Positions 1 through 8,261 of a stretch of DNA of 34,275 nucleotides are shown piece by piece (position 1 is the stretch's first letter; each line of letters begins with the position of its first letter). This stretch comes from Calothrix sp. MO_192.B10 (GTDB taxonomy: Bacteria > Cyanobacteriota > Cyanobacteriia > Cyanobacteriales > Nostocaceae), in contig JASJDS010000109.1 in assembly GCA_030065055.1 (NCBI GenBank), positions 1 to 34,275 of the forward strand, read 5' to 3'. The notes beneath the pieces were generated by a model. That model had not been told where the DNA came from and did no database searches. It saw only the letters and a list, made by a program, of their open reading frames with translations. Both the position numbers and the translations under genes were made by a program.

Positions 1-274
1 TGATATTTCCTTTCAACTCGCCGATTCGAGATTTGGGCGTATACTTTCCGAGAGTCCCTCGGTAGGTTTTAATGTCTTATACTGACTATTGGTATTTTAT
101 CATTTAAAGGCACAGCCAAAGTGCTACCTCGTCCTACATATCCTGCCTTAAGGCGCTTGAGTTTTGGACTTCGACTAGTTTCTATAATTCAGCAAGAAAG
201 CTATTTACTGAGGTAGGAATAATAGTAATTATCAGCGTGGGATGCATAGGTGTTAGTGCCAAGGAGTCAGTGCA
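1..274. other. left-edge region without a convincing gene
   Basis: No convincing coding region was found here. An imperfect small inverted repeat (CCGAG/CTCGG arms) sits at 48-62. On the minus strand a short open stretch ends around 88, but it is too short and featureless to assign. The last part is the leader of the operon that begins at 275, and an AAGGAG ribosome binding site lies at 261-266. A promoter is expected in the AT-rich stretch around 190-235, but no convincing -35/-10 pair could be fixed. Confidence 0.4.
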
Positions 275-1411
275 GTGACAGAAATAAACCACTTAAATTC
301 AGAGGTAATTGAAGAAGATATAGAGCCAGAAGAAGAGGATATAGAACAGGAAGATGATGTAATTAATACGCCATTCGATCCAAATTTAATTAGGGTTGAT
401 ACTCGACCAATGACTGTTGACTTAGTGCTGAAAAGAATTAAGTTTGATGAGATTGATTTAGCACCCGAATTTCAACGTCATGCTGAGATTTGGACACAGA
501 CTGCTAAAAGCCGACTGATTGAATCTATTCTAATTCGTATTCCATTACCAGCATTTTATATGGATGCTACTAACGAAGACAAATGGTTGGTGATAGATGG
601 ACTACAAAGGCTGAGTGCCCTAAAGAAGTTTGCTATTGATAAGGAACTTCGGCTAAGTAACCTAGAATTTCTGACTCATCTTGAAGGGAAAAATTATGAC
701 GAATTACCCCGTAATTATCAGCGGCGCATAGATGAAACTGTGCTGACAGTTTATTTAATTGAACGTGGAACTCCACCAGAAGTAAAATACAATATTTTTA
801 GGCGGATAAATACAGGCGGTGAACCTCTATCTCCACAAGAGCTACGCCATGCTTTAAATCCAGGACAAGCCACAAAATTTTTAGATAAACTTGCTAAATC
901 AAAAGAATTTATCAAGGTTACTCGTATCAGTCAAAAGCGACAGCAACGCATGGATGACCATGAATTTGTACTTGGTTTTATTGCTTTTTATTTGACATCA
1001 TATAAAAAATATCCCATCAAACAAGGTAGAGATTATTTTTTGAATGAAGCCATGATAAAAATTAATCATATGAATACTGAAGAACTAGATGTAATTGGAA
1101 GTAAATTTAAATTTTCCATGACATTAGCATATTCTATATTTGGAGAATATGCTTTTAGAAAAATTCTCAAAAACGCAAAAAAAAAGCCACCTCTCAATAA
1201 ATCCTTGTTTGAAGCTTGGTCTGTTGTCTTGAGCAATCTTACAAATCAAGAAGCAGAATTACTTAAACAACGCAGCAATATTTTAAAAAATACATTTGCT
1301 CTCTATATTGAAACCGATGAAGAATTTGTAAAATCTATATCTCAGGCTGCTGATAAAGTTGATTATAGATTTGAGAAAATTGAAGAAATTATTCAAGAAG
1401 TACTGTCATGA
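275..1411 (+). CDS. DUF262 family protein (ParB/GmrS-like N-terminal fold)
   Basis: A 378-residue protein. The very acidic N-terminus (about residues 8-30, many Glu/Asp) is followed by a DUF262-like domain. Motifs seen are the substrate-loop-like PEFQRHAEIWT near residue 64, VIDGLQRL near 106 (a variant of the family DGQQR motif with Leu for the first Gln), and FRRINTGGEPLSPQELRHAL near 174. DUF262 proteins include the N-terminal half of GmrSD restriction enzymes and other nucleotide-dependent, DNA-linked proteins; this one lacks the C-terminal HNH (DUF1524) half, so its own catalytic role is unclear. The start is GTG, chosen because AAGGAG lies 8 bp upstream. Its stop overlaps the next ATG (ATGA), so the two genes are translationally coupled. 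A role in defence is inferred from the family and the operon. Confidence 0.8.
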   Translation: MTEINHLNSEVIEEDIEPEEEDIEQEDDVINTPFDPNLIRVDTRPMTVDLVLKRIKFDEIDLAPEFQRHAEIWTQTAKSRLIESILIRIPLPAFYMDATNEDKWLVIDGLQRLSALKKFAIDKELRLSNLEFLTHLEGKNYDELPRNYQRRIDETVLTVYLIERGTPPEVKYNIFRRINTGGEPLSPQELRHALNPGQATKFLDKLAKSKEFIKVTRISQKRQQRMDDHEFVLGFIAFYLTSYKKYPIKQGRDYFLNEAMIKINHMNTEELDVIGSKFKFSMTLAYSIFGEYAFRKILKNAKKKPPLNKSLFEAWSVVLSNLTNQEAELLKQRSNILKNTFALYIETDEEFVKSISQAADKVDYRFEKIEEIIQEVLS

Positions 1412-2499
1412 TAACTTCCTTGTGTCTGAAAAATTTCAAACCATTTGAAGAACAATTACTTGAGTTTAGACCTCTGACATTACTCTCTGGTCTTAACAGT
1501 ACAGGTAAATCCTCAGTATTGCAATCACTGTTACTATTAAGGCAATCTTACCAACAAGGATTATTACCAAAAACAGGCTTAGCACTCAATGGGGAATTAG
1601 TTTGTATTGGTACCGCTCAAGATGCTCTTTACGAAGAGGCGAAAGAAGACTTAATCAGTTTTACAATTACATGGAAACATGGCGAAGAGAGCATATGGGA
1701 ATTCAAATATAACCGTGAAGCAGATGTTTTGGATTTAGTTACGCAAACTAACCACGAATCTTATAAATCAAGCCTTTTTAACGATAATTTCCAGTATCTT
1801 CAAGCAGAGCGTATTGGTTCCCGTCCATTCTTTGAAATGTCCGATTTCCAGGTAAGACAGCATAAACAACTGGGTACCAAAGGAGAATACACTGCTCACT
1901 TTCTTTCACTTTATAGAGATAAAGATATTCCCCACAATCATCTGAGTCATCCCACAGCAATATCACTTAGTCTGTTAAACCAAGTTGAAGCATGGATGGG
2001 AGAAATCAGCCCTGGTACACGCATCGAAATTAGGTCGAATCCAGATATGGATCTGGTTAGTTTACAATACCCCTATGGACTTAGTAACCCCCGGCGTTCA
2101 ACCAATGTAGGCTTTGGAATTACCTACACCCTACCAGTTATTGTGGCAGTCCTTGCATCATCTTTAGATACACTAATTATGGTTGAAAACCCAGAAGCTC
2201 ATCTCCATCCCAAAGGACAAGCCAAAATGGGAGAATTGTTAGCCCTTGCAGCAAGTTGCGGTATTCAAGTTGTGGTAGAAACTCATAGCGACCATGTTTT
2301 AAATGGGATTCGTCTTGCTGTTCATCGTGGTAAACTTGACCATCAAGATGTACAATTGCACTACTTTCAGCGATTAGAAAAAGAAGGAAAAATTGTTACT
2401 GAAGTAATATCTCCACGTATAACTCGTAGTGGAAGAATTAATAAATGGCCTGATGGTTTCTTCGATCAAATGGAAAAAGACCTAATGGAGTTGATGTAA
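1408..2499 (+). CDS. AAA ATPase, SMC/OLD-like with DUF3696-type C-terminus
   Basis: A 363-residue P-loop ATPase of the AAA_15/AAA_21 kind. Near the N-terminus is NFKPFEEQ, then Walker A GLNSTGKSS (about residues 28-36). A Walker B-like LIMVENPEAHLHP lies near 256, followed by the His-switch-like VVVETHSDHVLNGIR near 289. The tail (FFDQMEKDLMELM) fits the DUF3696 C-terminus found on this ATPase type. No TOPRIM nuclease domain is present, so it differs from true OLD nucleases. ATPases of this class power several anti-phage systems (for example Septu PtuA and Gabija GajA), in which a partner protein does the cutting. It overlaps the DUF262 gene by 4 bp and its stop directly abuts the next ATG, so the three genes form one transcription and translation unit. 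The family call is firm; a defence role is an inference. Confidence 0.82.
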   Translation: MITSLCLKNFKPFEEQLLEFRPLTLLSGLNSTGKSSVLQSLLLLRQSYQQGLLPKTGLALNGELVCIGTAQDALYEEAKEDLISFTITWKHGEESIWEFKYNREADVLDLVTQTNHESYKSSLFNDNFQYLQAERIGSRPFFEMSDFQVRQHKQLGTKGEYTAHFLSLYRDKDIPHNHLSHPTAISLSLLNQVEAWMGEISPGTRIEIRSNPDMDLVSLQYPYGLSNPRRSTNVGFGITYTLPVIVAVLASSLDTLIMVENPEAHLHPKGQAKMGELLALAASCGIQVVVETHSDHVLNGIRLAVHRGKLDHQDVQLHYFQRLEKEGKIVTEVISPRITRSGRINKWPDGFFDQMEKDLMELM

Positions 2500-3273
2500 A
2501 TGCACTTCCTGATTAACGAACAATCCTTTATTGGGCAAGCAGAAAATAATTATGATGCTGACCATCTAATGCAAGTATTGTTCGAGATAATCAAGGAACT
2601 AGAACCAATTCAATATTCAAAACCAATACTGATTCACAGTAGTTTTTTCGATTGTCAAATATCAAATAGCATTAAATTACGTGACTGGTTACATTCAAAA
2701 TACGAATCTTCTAGTGGAGAGGAGCAAGAAAAGATTCGTATATTGCTGATTAAGTTAATGAACAAGGGTCCTTTTATAGATGAACTTCTAGATGAAAAAC
2801 TTGAATTTCATGAATGCCATTTTAATGGTCGAGATGTTTCTGGAAGTTCATTAGCAGGAGCAGCTCATCTTATTAATAGAGAAGAATTGGGAAATTTAAT
2901 TAGCTTACAGAATGCACCTGAATTTGCTGCTGATTGTATCCAGGTAAAGTTCAGTACAGACGGTGCATCTTATCAAGATATAGAAATATCTAATTTCACA
3001 GATGTAAGTCAAGCCAAAAAATTACGCCCACGTTACGTACCTAGTCCTAAACATGCTAAAGGTGGTTGGGGTACTTTTATGGATTTAAGTGATGAAATTG
3101 CTCAAGAAGTTTTAGATAGAGGTATTGTAAATGGTAGACAAATTTATGGCTACTATGATGAAAAATTTTATGAATTTCAGTCAGACAATGCTGGTGGTTT
3201 TCATGGATACCCTGTTGACCAAAATGAAGTTCCTCCTAAAATAATTGAAGATTTGAAGCAGATTAACAATTAA
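2500..3273 (+). CDS. uncharacterised third protein of the DUF262-AAA operon
   Basis: A 257-residue soluble protein I do not recognise. There is no signal peptide or membrane segment. The N-terminal half is rich in charged helices. Around residues 90-125 is EFHECHFNGRDVSGSSLAGA, a His/Cys-containing stretch. The C-terminal 70 residues carry motifs that look strongly conserved: KHAKGGWGTFMDLSDE, IYGYYDEKFYEFQ and GGFHGYPVD. These resemble the compact Gly/Trp/His/Tyr-rich ends of some small toxin or nuclease domains, but no catalytic set can be named. The ATG follows the ATPase stop with no gap, so the protein is made together with the ATPase and DUF262 protein. It could be the effector or the sensor of that set. 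Its function is unknown. Confidence 0.7.
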   Translation: MHFLINEQSFIGQAENNYDADHLMQVLFEIIKELEPIQYSKPILIHSSFFDCQISNSIKLRDWLHSKYESSSGEEQEKIRILLIKLMNKGPFIDELLDEKLEFHECHFNGRDVSGSSLAGAAHLINREELGNLISLQNAPEFAADCIQVKFSTDGASYQDIEISNFTDVSQAKKLRPRYVPSPKHAKGGWGTFMDLSDEIAQEVLDRGIVNGRQIYGYYDEKFYEFQSDNAGGFHGYPVDQNEVPPKIIEDLKQINN

Positions 3274-3318
3274 GAAATATTTGAACATAAAGGTAGCAAT
3301 CACTCCTCACTCTCATTT

Positions 3319-3344
3319 GAAACCGGGTCGAAAAACCCGGTTTC
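3319..3344. terminator. bidirectional stem-loop between convergent genes
   Basis: A perfect 10-bp inverted repeat (GAAACCGGGT / ACCCGGTTTC) surrounds a 6-nt loop, CGAAAA. It lies between the plus-strand operon ending at 3273 and the minus-strand gene ending at 3379, where a shared terminator is expected. The same kind of palindrome is a common dispersed repeat in cyanobacterial genomes, so it may be a repeat serving as a terminator. There is no long U-run. Confidence 0.55.
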
Positions 3345-3378
3345 TCAATCTGGTTAATGAATCGCTGTCCTAACTCCC

Positions 3379-4707
3379 CTACTTACTACTGACTAATTTT
3401 TGTAGCAAGGGGGGTAGTGGATGATTCCGGAAGTGAGAATACTGGGAATCAACTTGATGAGCCTTTTTCACAATCCGGTTAAAGAAGAAATTAACTAACT
3501 TTAATTCCCTAAAAATCTTTTGCGGATCTTCAAGATGACTTTTTGGTAATTGCTGTCCCATTTTCTTGAACACTAAACCCATAGGAATATTGATTTCATC
3601 CTGGAGTTTCAGAAAACGGGCAAATACTGGAGCAGAAGCAGAAACTAGAGAACCAGCACCACCTCTTGCTTGTGACCAACCAATGTAATAAATTCCTTTA
3701 TAATCTTCCAGAAATGAGCCTCCATAGCACTTTACTATTGAGCCTTCTACTCGCTGGAGTTCTGGAGCTAAGAATGGATAAGCCACATGGAAGCCAGTTG
3801 CACAAACAATTAAATCAAAGGTTTCTCGACTACCATCCACAAATTCAACTTCCTCACCATCCAAACGACGCACCCCTGGCTTACAGGTAATGCGACCATG
3901 TTTAATGTAGTAAGGGACTTCATTATTTAAGGTAGGGTGCTTGTCAAAAATTCGATATTTAGGTTCGGGTAAACCATAATTTTGATACTTACCAAAGGTC
4001 AGTTGAATAATTAAATAAGCCGTAAATCTCTGAAACCATTGTGGCATCCACCATTTTATTAAATCTGAAACTGGAACACCTACAAAAGTTTTGGGAATAA
4101 ACCATACAGACTCACGCATACTTAACACAGATTTAGCTCCCACACGAGCTGCTTCTGCTGCTACGTCACAAGCTGAATTCCCTCCACCAATTACCAAAAC
4201 TCTTTTACCACGCAACTGTTGGGGAGTTTTATAATCTTTGGAATGGATAATTTCTCCGTTAAATTCTCCTTCAAACTGGGGAAAACGTTTACACCAGTGA
4301 TGACCATTACAAATGATAACCCCTTTGTAAATTCGCTGTTCCCCATTCTCAAAGGTGACTTCCCAAAGATTATCTTCAACAGGTCTTACGTAGCTAACTT
4401 TACGATTTAGCTCAATATTTTTACGTAAATCAAACTGATTAGCAAAGGAATTTAAGTAATCCCGCATATTTTTGGCACTGGGAAAGTCCGGATAATCATC
4501 CGGCATGGGGAAATGGGTAAACTGGGTAATCTTGCGTGATGAAATGATATGTGCAGTTTCATACACACCATGATACCAATTGCCACCAATATCATCACTG
4601 GCATCAACTTGGTCATAGGGAATATTGGCAGCCTTAAGGGACTCAGCCATACCCAATCCCACAAAACCAGCTCCAATAATCAGATGCTTGTGAGTAGTGT
4701 CCAACAT
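3379..4707 (-). CDS. flavin-containing monooxygenase (FMO/Baeyer-Villiger type)
   Basis: A 442-residue class B flavoprotein monooxygenase. The FAD-binding Rossmann motif GAGFVGLGMAES starts near residue 12. The FMO fingerprint FEGEFNGEIIHSKDY (FxGxxxHxxxY/W) is near 145, and the NADPH-binding GGGNSACDVAAEAA near 174. Late in the chain, VCATGFHVAYPFL is the usual ATGF-like motif. Such enzymes use NADPH and O2 to oxygenate N or S atoms or to insert O into ketones; the substrate is not readable from sequence. It lies 10 bp downstream of an SDR gene on the same strand, so alcohol oxidation and ketone oxygenation could be coupled, as in many catabolic sets. The length is normal for the family and no defects are seen. 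Confidence 0.87.
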   Translation of the reverse strand: MLDTTHKHLIIGAGFVGLGMAESLKAANIPYDQVDASDDIGGNWYHGVYETAHIISSRKITQFTHFPMPDDYPDFPSAKNMRDYLNSFANQFDLRKNIELNRKVSYVRPVEDNLWEVTFENGEQRIYKGVIICNGHHWCKRFPQFEGEFNGEIIHSKDYKTPQQLRGKRVLVIGGGNSACDVAAEAARVGAKSVLSMRESVWFIPKTFVGVPVSDLIKWWMPQWFQRFTAYLIIQLTFGKYQNYGLPEPKYRIFDKHPTLNNEVPYYIKHGRITCKPGVRRLDGEEVEFVDGSRETFDLIVCATGFHVAYPFLAPELQRVEGSIVKCYGGSFLEDYKGIYYIGWSQARGGAGSLVSASAPVFARFLKLQDEINIPMGLVFKKMGQQLPKSHLEDPQKIFRELKLVNFFFNRIVKKAHQVDSQYSHFRNHPLPPLLQKLVSSK

Positions 4708-4717
4708 ATTTTTAAAT

Positions 4718-5542
4718 TTACTGGAATTGACGATTTTCTAGACTTTTTGTAAATGTGTTGCTAATCCATCCAACTAAACTGGGGGAATATCGTGTGAGAA
4801 TATGAAAAGCCTGGGCAATGATATCGGGGAATACCTGCAATTTGTTATCAATAATGCCTCTAATTGTTGCCCGCATTATCTTTGCAGGTTCTGCCACCAT
4901 ATATTCCGGAACACCCTGAATTTTCTTAGCTAAAGTTCCATACCGTTGTGATTGCAGAATTGGGGTGCGGGTAAAGAAAGGATAAACAGCAGTAACCTTG
5001 ACATTGTATTCTTTGAGTTCATTAAATAGCCCTTCGCTAAATCCCCGCAAACCAAACTTAGTGGTTGCATAATGAGTCATTCCCGCAAAAACAGACCAAC
5101 CTGCGATGCCGGAAATATTGACAATATGACCTTTTCTACGGGCAATCATGTCAGCAACAAACAAAGAACTTAGTCGCATGGGTGCGAGTAAGTTGACTTG
5201 TATTACTAGCTCCCATTTTTGACTGGGAACTTCATCCATGCGACCAAACAGCCCAACACCAGCATTGTTAATTAGAATATCAATGGGGATATTGAGGGCG
5301 TTTACCTGATGATAAAGGGTTTCGCATCCCTCACGGGTAGAGAGGTCGCCAGGTATAATTGCTAATACTTCACCAGTTGAAACTTGATGCTGAATTGCCT
5401 GAACTTGTTGACGTAAAACAACTTCGTCTAGATCTGTTAAAATCAATCGGCTACCAGCTTCTAGCAGTTGTCGGGTTAATTCCTGTCCAAACCCACCAGA
5501 TGCACCAGTAATCAAAACCACAGCTTCGTATAACTGAGTCAT
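4718..5542 (-). CDS. short-chain dehydrogenase/reductase, copy A
   Basis: A 274-residue classical SDR. It has the cofactor loop TGASGGFG (TGxxxGxG, residues 13-20), LTDLDE with an acidic residue after beta-2 that suggests NAD(H), and NNAGVGLFG near 91. The catalytic Ser is in HIVNISGIAG and the YxxxK pair in HYATTKFG. It is a close paralogue of the gene at 6035-6859, and most of the two proteins align without gaps. It probably shares a transcript with the monooxygenase 10 bp downstream. The upstream side carries a repeat-filled gap with a remnant of the third SDR gene of this region. The substrate is unknown. Confidence 0.88.
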   Translation of the reverse strand: MTQLYEAVVLITGASGGFGQELTRQLLEAGSRLILTDLDEVVLRQQVQAIQHQVSTGEVLAIIPGDLSTREGCETLYHQVNALNIPIDILINNAGVGLFGRMDEVPSQKWELVIQVNLLAPMRLSSLFVADMIARRKGHIVNISGIAGWSVFAGMTHYATTKFGLRGFSEGLFNELKEYNVKVTAVYPFFTRTPILQSQRYGTLAKKIQGVPEYMVAEPAKIMRATIRGIIDNKLQVFPDIIAQAFHILTRYSPSLVGWISNTFTKSLENRQFQ

Positions 5543-5591
5543 AAAAAACCTCCTGGGAGTCGGAGTCAGAAAACTTTGTCACGGGGTCACA

Positions 5592-5622
5592 GATCCCCGA
5601 CTTCTCCAAAAAGTCGGGGATC
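5592..5622. repeat. 12-bp perfect hairpin repeat
   Basis: The arms GATCCCCGACTT and AAGTCGGGGATC flank a 7-nt loop. It sits about 50 bp upstream of the SDR copy A start. Hairpins of this kind are a common dispersed repeat in cyanobacteria; a regulatory role in the SDR leader is possible but not shown. Confidence 0.6.
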
Positions 5623-5659
5623 GCTCACACCCACAACTAATTAAAATTAATGTCTAGAT

Positions 5660-5721
5660 TTAAATCTTAGGTCAACTGAAGATACCTAACTGTAGCAATG
5701 ACCACGGCATTTTCATATTAG
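5660..5721 (-). pseudogene. 3' remnant of the 334-residue SDR gene
   Basis: This stretch aligns without gaps with 7139-7200, the last codons and stop of the intact SDR gene at 7139-8143. There are about 8 differences over about 60 bp, nearly all in the stop-proximal half. Read on the minus strand it gives NMKMPWSLLQLGIFS, then a premature TGA, then PKI and the stop; the intact gene reads NIKMPWSLLQLVALSSPKI. The similarity stops at the ATATTAG that forms the end of a repeat element. The rest of this gene copy is missing. Together with the paired 274-residue SDR genes, this indicates a tandem duplication of an SDR gene pair followed by loss of one member. Confidence 0.85.
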
Positions 5722-5804
5722 TCCCCCACGGTCAAATCCCACAATCAAGGATGAAAATGCGGGGGTGACTAACTCTTCAAGGGCGCACGCAATGCGCCCC
5801 TACT
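5718..5804. repeat. palindromic repeat unit, copy 1
   Basis: The unit starts with TTAGTCCCCC, and an inverted near-copy, GGGGGTGACTAA, ends at 5772. A second hairpin follows (AGGGCGCA at 5780-5787 with TGCGCCCCT at 5793-5801). The unit reappears at 5831-5915 with one mismatch in 85 bp. The terminal inverted repeats and small size fit a MITE- or REP-like element. It lies exactly where the SDR remnant breaks off. Confidence 0.75.
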
Positions 5805-5830
5805 CCGCGCCTCCTAACTGTTTTCAAGCT

Positions 5831-5915
5831 AGTCCCCCACGGTCAAATCCCACAATCAAGGATGAAAATGCGGGGGTGACTAACTCCTCAAGGGCGCACG
5901 CAATGCGCCCCTACT
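5831..5915. repeat. palindromic repeat unit, copy 2
   Basis: A direct copy of 5720-5804, differing at one position and 111 bp away. The near-identity indicates a recent local duplication. Both copies contain the GTCCCC/GGGG-GAC inverted ends and the GGGCGCA/TGCGCCC hairpin. Confidence 0.8.
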
Positions 5916-5974
5916 GCGGCTCCTACACCTAAGCTGTCAACCATCAACTAACAACTAACAACCATTTTCAAGCT

Positions 5975-6012
5975 AGTCCCTCACGGTCAAATCCCACAAC
6001 CTGCCCATGAAA
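5975..6012. repeat. palindromic repeat unit, truncated copy 3
   Basis: AGTCCCTCACGGTCAAATCC matches the start of copies 1 and 2 with one change, preceded by the same TTTTCAAGCT as copy 2. The similarity fades after about 38 bp, at CCATGAAAAT. Copies 1 to 3 fill most of the 492-bp gap between the two SDR genes; the remainder (5916-5974) is low-complexity CAACTAA-like sequence. Confidence 0.65.
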
Positions 6013-6034
6013 ATAATTCCCTCACTCCTTCACT

Positions 6035-6859
6035 TTACTGGAGTTGACCCTTTTGTAGTTTTTTGTCAAATGTGTCGCTCATCCACCCAAGTAACTCAGG
6101 AAAATATCGTTTGAGAAGATGAATAGTTTGTGAGGCAACGTCGGGAAATACATGCAATTTATTATTAACAATACCTCGAATTACTGCTTGCATTACCTTT
6201 GCTGGGTCTGTTGCCATATAGTCTGGAATACCTTTGTTATGCTTGGCTAGGGTGCCATACCTCTGTGACTGGAGAATTGGGGTGCGGCTAAAGAAGGGAT
6301 AAACAGCAGTAACTTGGATATTGTATCCCTTGACTTCATTAAACAACCCTTCACTGAGTCCTCGCAAACCAAACTTACTGGCTGCATAATGAGCCATTCC
6401 TGCACCTGCGGACCAACCTGCTAAGGAGGAAATATTAACGATATGACCTTGTTTACGGGCAATCATATCAGCAACAAACAAAGAACTTAACCGCATGGGA
6501 GCTAGTAAGTTGACTTGCATTAAAAGTTCCCATTGTTGGCTGGGAACTTCATCCATGCGACCAAACATCCCAATACCTGCATTGTTAATCAAAATATCAA
6601 TGGGGATGTTGAGTGCTTTTACCTGATGGTAAAGGGTTTCGCAACCCTTGCGGGTAGAGAGATTGCCAGGTATTATTGCTATAACTTCACCAGTTGAAAC
6701 TTGATGTTGAATTGCTTCAACTCGTTGGCGTAAAACATCTTCATCCAAATCCGTTAAAATGAGTCGGCTACCAGCTTCTAACAACTGTTGAGTTAGTTGC
6801 TGTCCAAATCCACCAGATGCACCGGTAATAAGAATAACAGCCTCGTGTAGTCGGGTCAT
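6035..6859 (-). CDS. short-chain dehydrogenase/reductase, copy B
   Basis: A 274-residue classical SDR, paralogue of the gene at 4718-5542 and identical to it in length. It has TGASGGFG at residues 13-20, LTDLDED after beta-2, NNAGIGMFG, HIVNISSLAG with the catalytic Ser, and HYAASKFG (YxxxK). Differences from copy A cluster in the C-terminal third, which usually shapes the substrate pocket, so the two may have diverged in substrate. A short shared leader motif (AACCTCYTGGGAGTC on the plus strand) precedes both genes, showing that the duplication included the upstream region. It is separated from the next SDR gene by 279 bp and so may have its own promoter. Confidence 0.88.
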   Translation of the reverse strand: MTRLHEAVILITGASGGFGQQLTQQLLEAGSRLILTDLDEDVLRQRVEAIQHQVSTGEVIAIIPGNLSTRKGCETLYHQVKALNIPIDILINNAGIGMFGRMDEVPSQQWELLMQVNLLAPMRLSSLFVADMIARKQGHIVNISSLAGWSAGAGMAHYAASKFGLRGLSEGLFNEVKGYNIQVTAVYPFFSRTPILQSQRYGTLAKHNKGIPDYMATDPAKVMQAVIRGIVNNKLHVFPDVASQTIHLLKRYFPELLGWMSDTFDKKLQKGQLQ

Positions 6860-7138
6860 AAAACAACCTCTTGGGAGTCTGGTAACTACAAAATATAATC
6901 ATTTGTAATTGAGTGGAGTACAGTTTCAAGGTAGGAATATGACATGGTTACCCTCCTACCTCTGTACCTCACTATCAAAAATGGATGTCTTGAATTTATA
7001 GCGATTTTGACTAAGGTAAATTACCACTACATTTGTGTGAAATGTTGCCACAGGGATACTCCCCGTGACAAGATCGCACCTAAGTCTGTAGTTCTGGAAT
7101 TTCCTTGAAGTCTTGCTTTCAACTTCAAACCGCTATAT
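6860..7138. other. gap between SDR genes
   Basis: There is no gene here. The first 20 bp match the leader of SDR copy A. The remainder is AT-rich and holds the probable promoter region of SDR copy B and the 3' flank of the SDR gene at 7139. No strong hairpin or repeat was seen apart from GGGATACTCCCC near 7053. Confidence 0.4.
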
Positions 7139-8143
7139 TCAAATCTTAGGTGAACTCAGGGCAACCAACTGTAGCAATGACCACGGCATTTTAATATTAG
7201 GTATAAGCCATGAATATTTTCTCAATGCTGGTAATCCAAAGGGTAGTAGAAAACGCAGAGAACGCAGGGATACAGGTAGATTTCCATCCTGGTCTACAAG
7301 TCCGTATTGCTGTGCAATTTCAGCAACAATTTGTACCTTTCCTGTACGTTGGATAATATTGGTTTCTTCTGCAAGTTTGGCAATTACTCTGCCTGTGAGT
7401 AAAGGAGTTTCCCAGTTATAGCGATCGCGCAGCGGCTCCTGAGGAGCATCGCTCATGAATCCAGCTTTTTTATCAGTATCATTTTTGTCTTCCATTTCAG
7501 ATACCATCTGGGAAATATGCTCGGTTCCCACAATCCCAGGCCACAGGGAAATAGAAGTAACATTATATGGTTTGAGTTCAACAGCCATATCAGCCGCCAA
7601 GCGATCGCACGCCGCTTTCCCCGCACCATAAGCTGCACCGAAAATATAAGATAGACCACCCCAAGAGGAAATGGTACAAATCAATCCCTGTCGCCGTTTA
7701 GTCATCATCCGGGCAGCAAAAATACTGGCAACATAGTGACTGCGAAGACCAACATTATTACAAGCATCCCAAAGGCTGGGTTCAAATTCCCAAAAGGGCT
7801 TACCATTGGCATTTTTCAATGCTTGCACGCCCCCATATACATTGTTTACCAGGAGGTCTAATTTTCCATCCTGTTCATCCTGGATACGCTCAAATAGCGA
7901 TCGCACCTGCTCATCGTCACTATGGTCTACTTGCACAGGAATACATACACCACCTGCCGACTCCACTGCTGCCTGAGTATCCCGCAAACACCCGGAAATT
8001 TGGTCACCAGCATTTGATTTATCCCAGCTGCGACCTGTAATGTATACAGTTGCACCAGCTTCACCTAAACCGACAGCAATTCCCTTACCCAAACCCCGTG
8101 TTGCACCCGTAACTAATATAACTTTTCCCTGAAGATTTTTCAT
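7139..8143 (-). CDS. short-chain dehydrogenase/reductase, DHRS1-like
   Basis: A 334-residue SDR, longer than classical members and similar in plan to the DHRS1-like group. It has TGATRGLGKGIA (residues 13-24), VNNVYGG in place of the usual NNAG, CTISSWGGLSYIFG with the catalytic Ser, and YGAGKAACDR (YxxxK). The C-terminal extension is about 60 residues. No signal peptide is present. Three HIP1 sites lie inside the gene. Its 3' end exists as a second, broken copy at 5660-5721. It is on the same strand as the two other SDRs and the monooxygenase, so the four may act on related substrates; this is inference only. Confidence 0.86.
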   Translation of the reverse strand: MKNLQGKVILVTGATRGLGKGIAVGLGEAGATVYITGRSWDKSNAGDQISGCLRDTQAAVESAGGVCIPVQVDHSDDEQVRSLFERIQDEQDGKLDLLVNNVYGGVQALKNANGKPFWEFEPSLWDACNNVGLRSHYVASIFAARMMTKRRQGLICTISSWGGLSYIFGAAYGAGKAACDRLAADMAVELKPYNVTSISLWPGIVGTEHISQMVSEMEDKNDTDKKAGFMSDAPQEPLRDRYNWETPLLTGRVIAKLAEETNIIQRTGKVQIVAEIAQQYGLVDQDGNLPVSLRSLRFLLPFGLPALRKYSWLIPNIKMPWSLLQLVALSSPKI

Positions 8144-8261
8144 TGGCTGACACCGTGCCCCTAAACCTATATTTTACAATCACCAGCCCCTATGATTAAA
8201 CATCTAATAAAATGATTCAGGGTCGCTCAAAAGTTGAAAAGTTGTAAGATAGGTTCATAAT

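Noticed and set aside
88-190. Possible transposase tail on the minus strand at the left edge
   Set aside because: A short open stretch reads LKRLKAGYVGRGSTL but shows no recognisable transposase motif; too little to call.
7113-7421. Plus-strand open frame of 102 codons over the SDR gene end
   Set aside because: It overlaps the intact SDR gene antisense and has no motif; a shadow frame.
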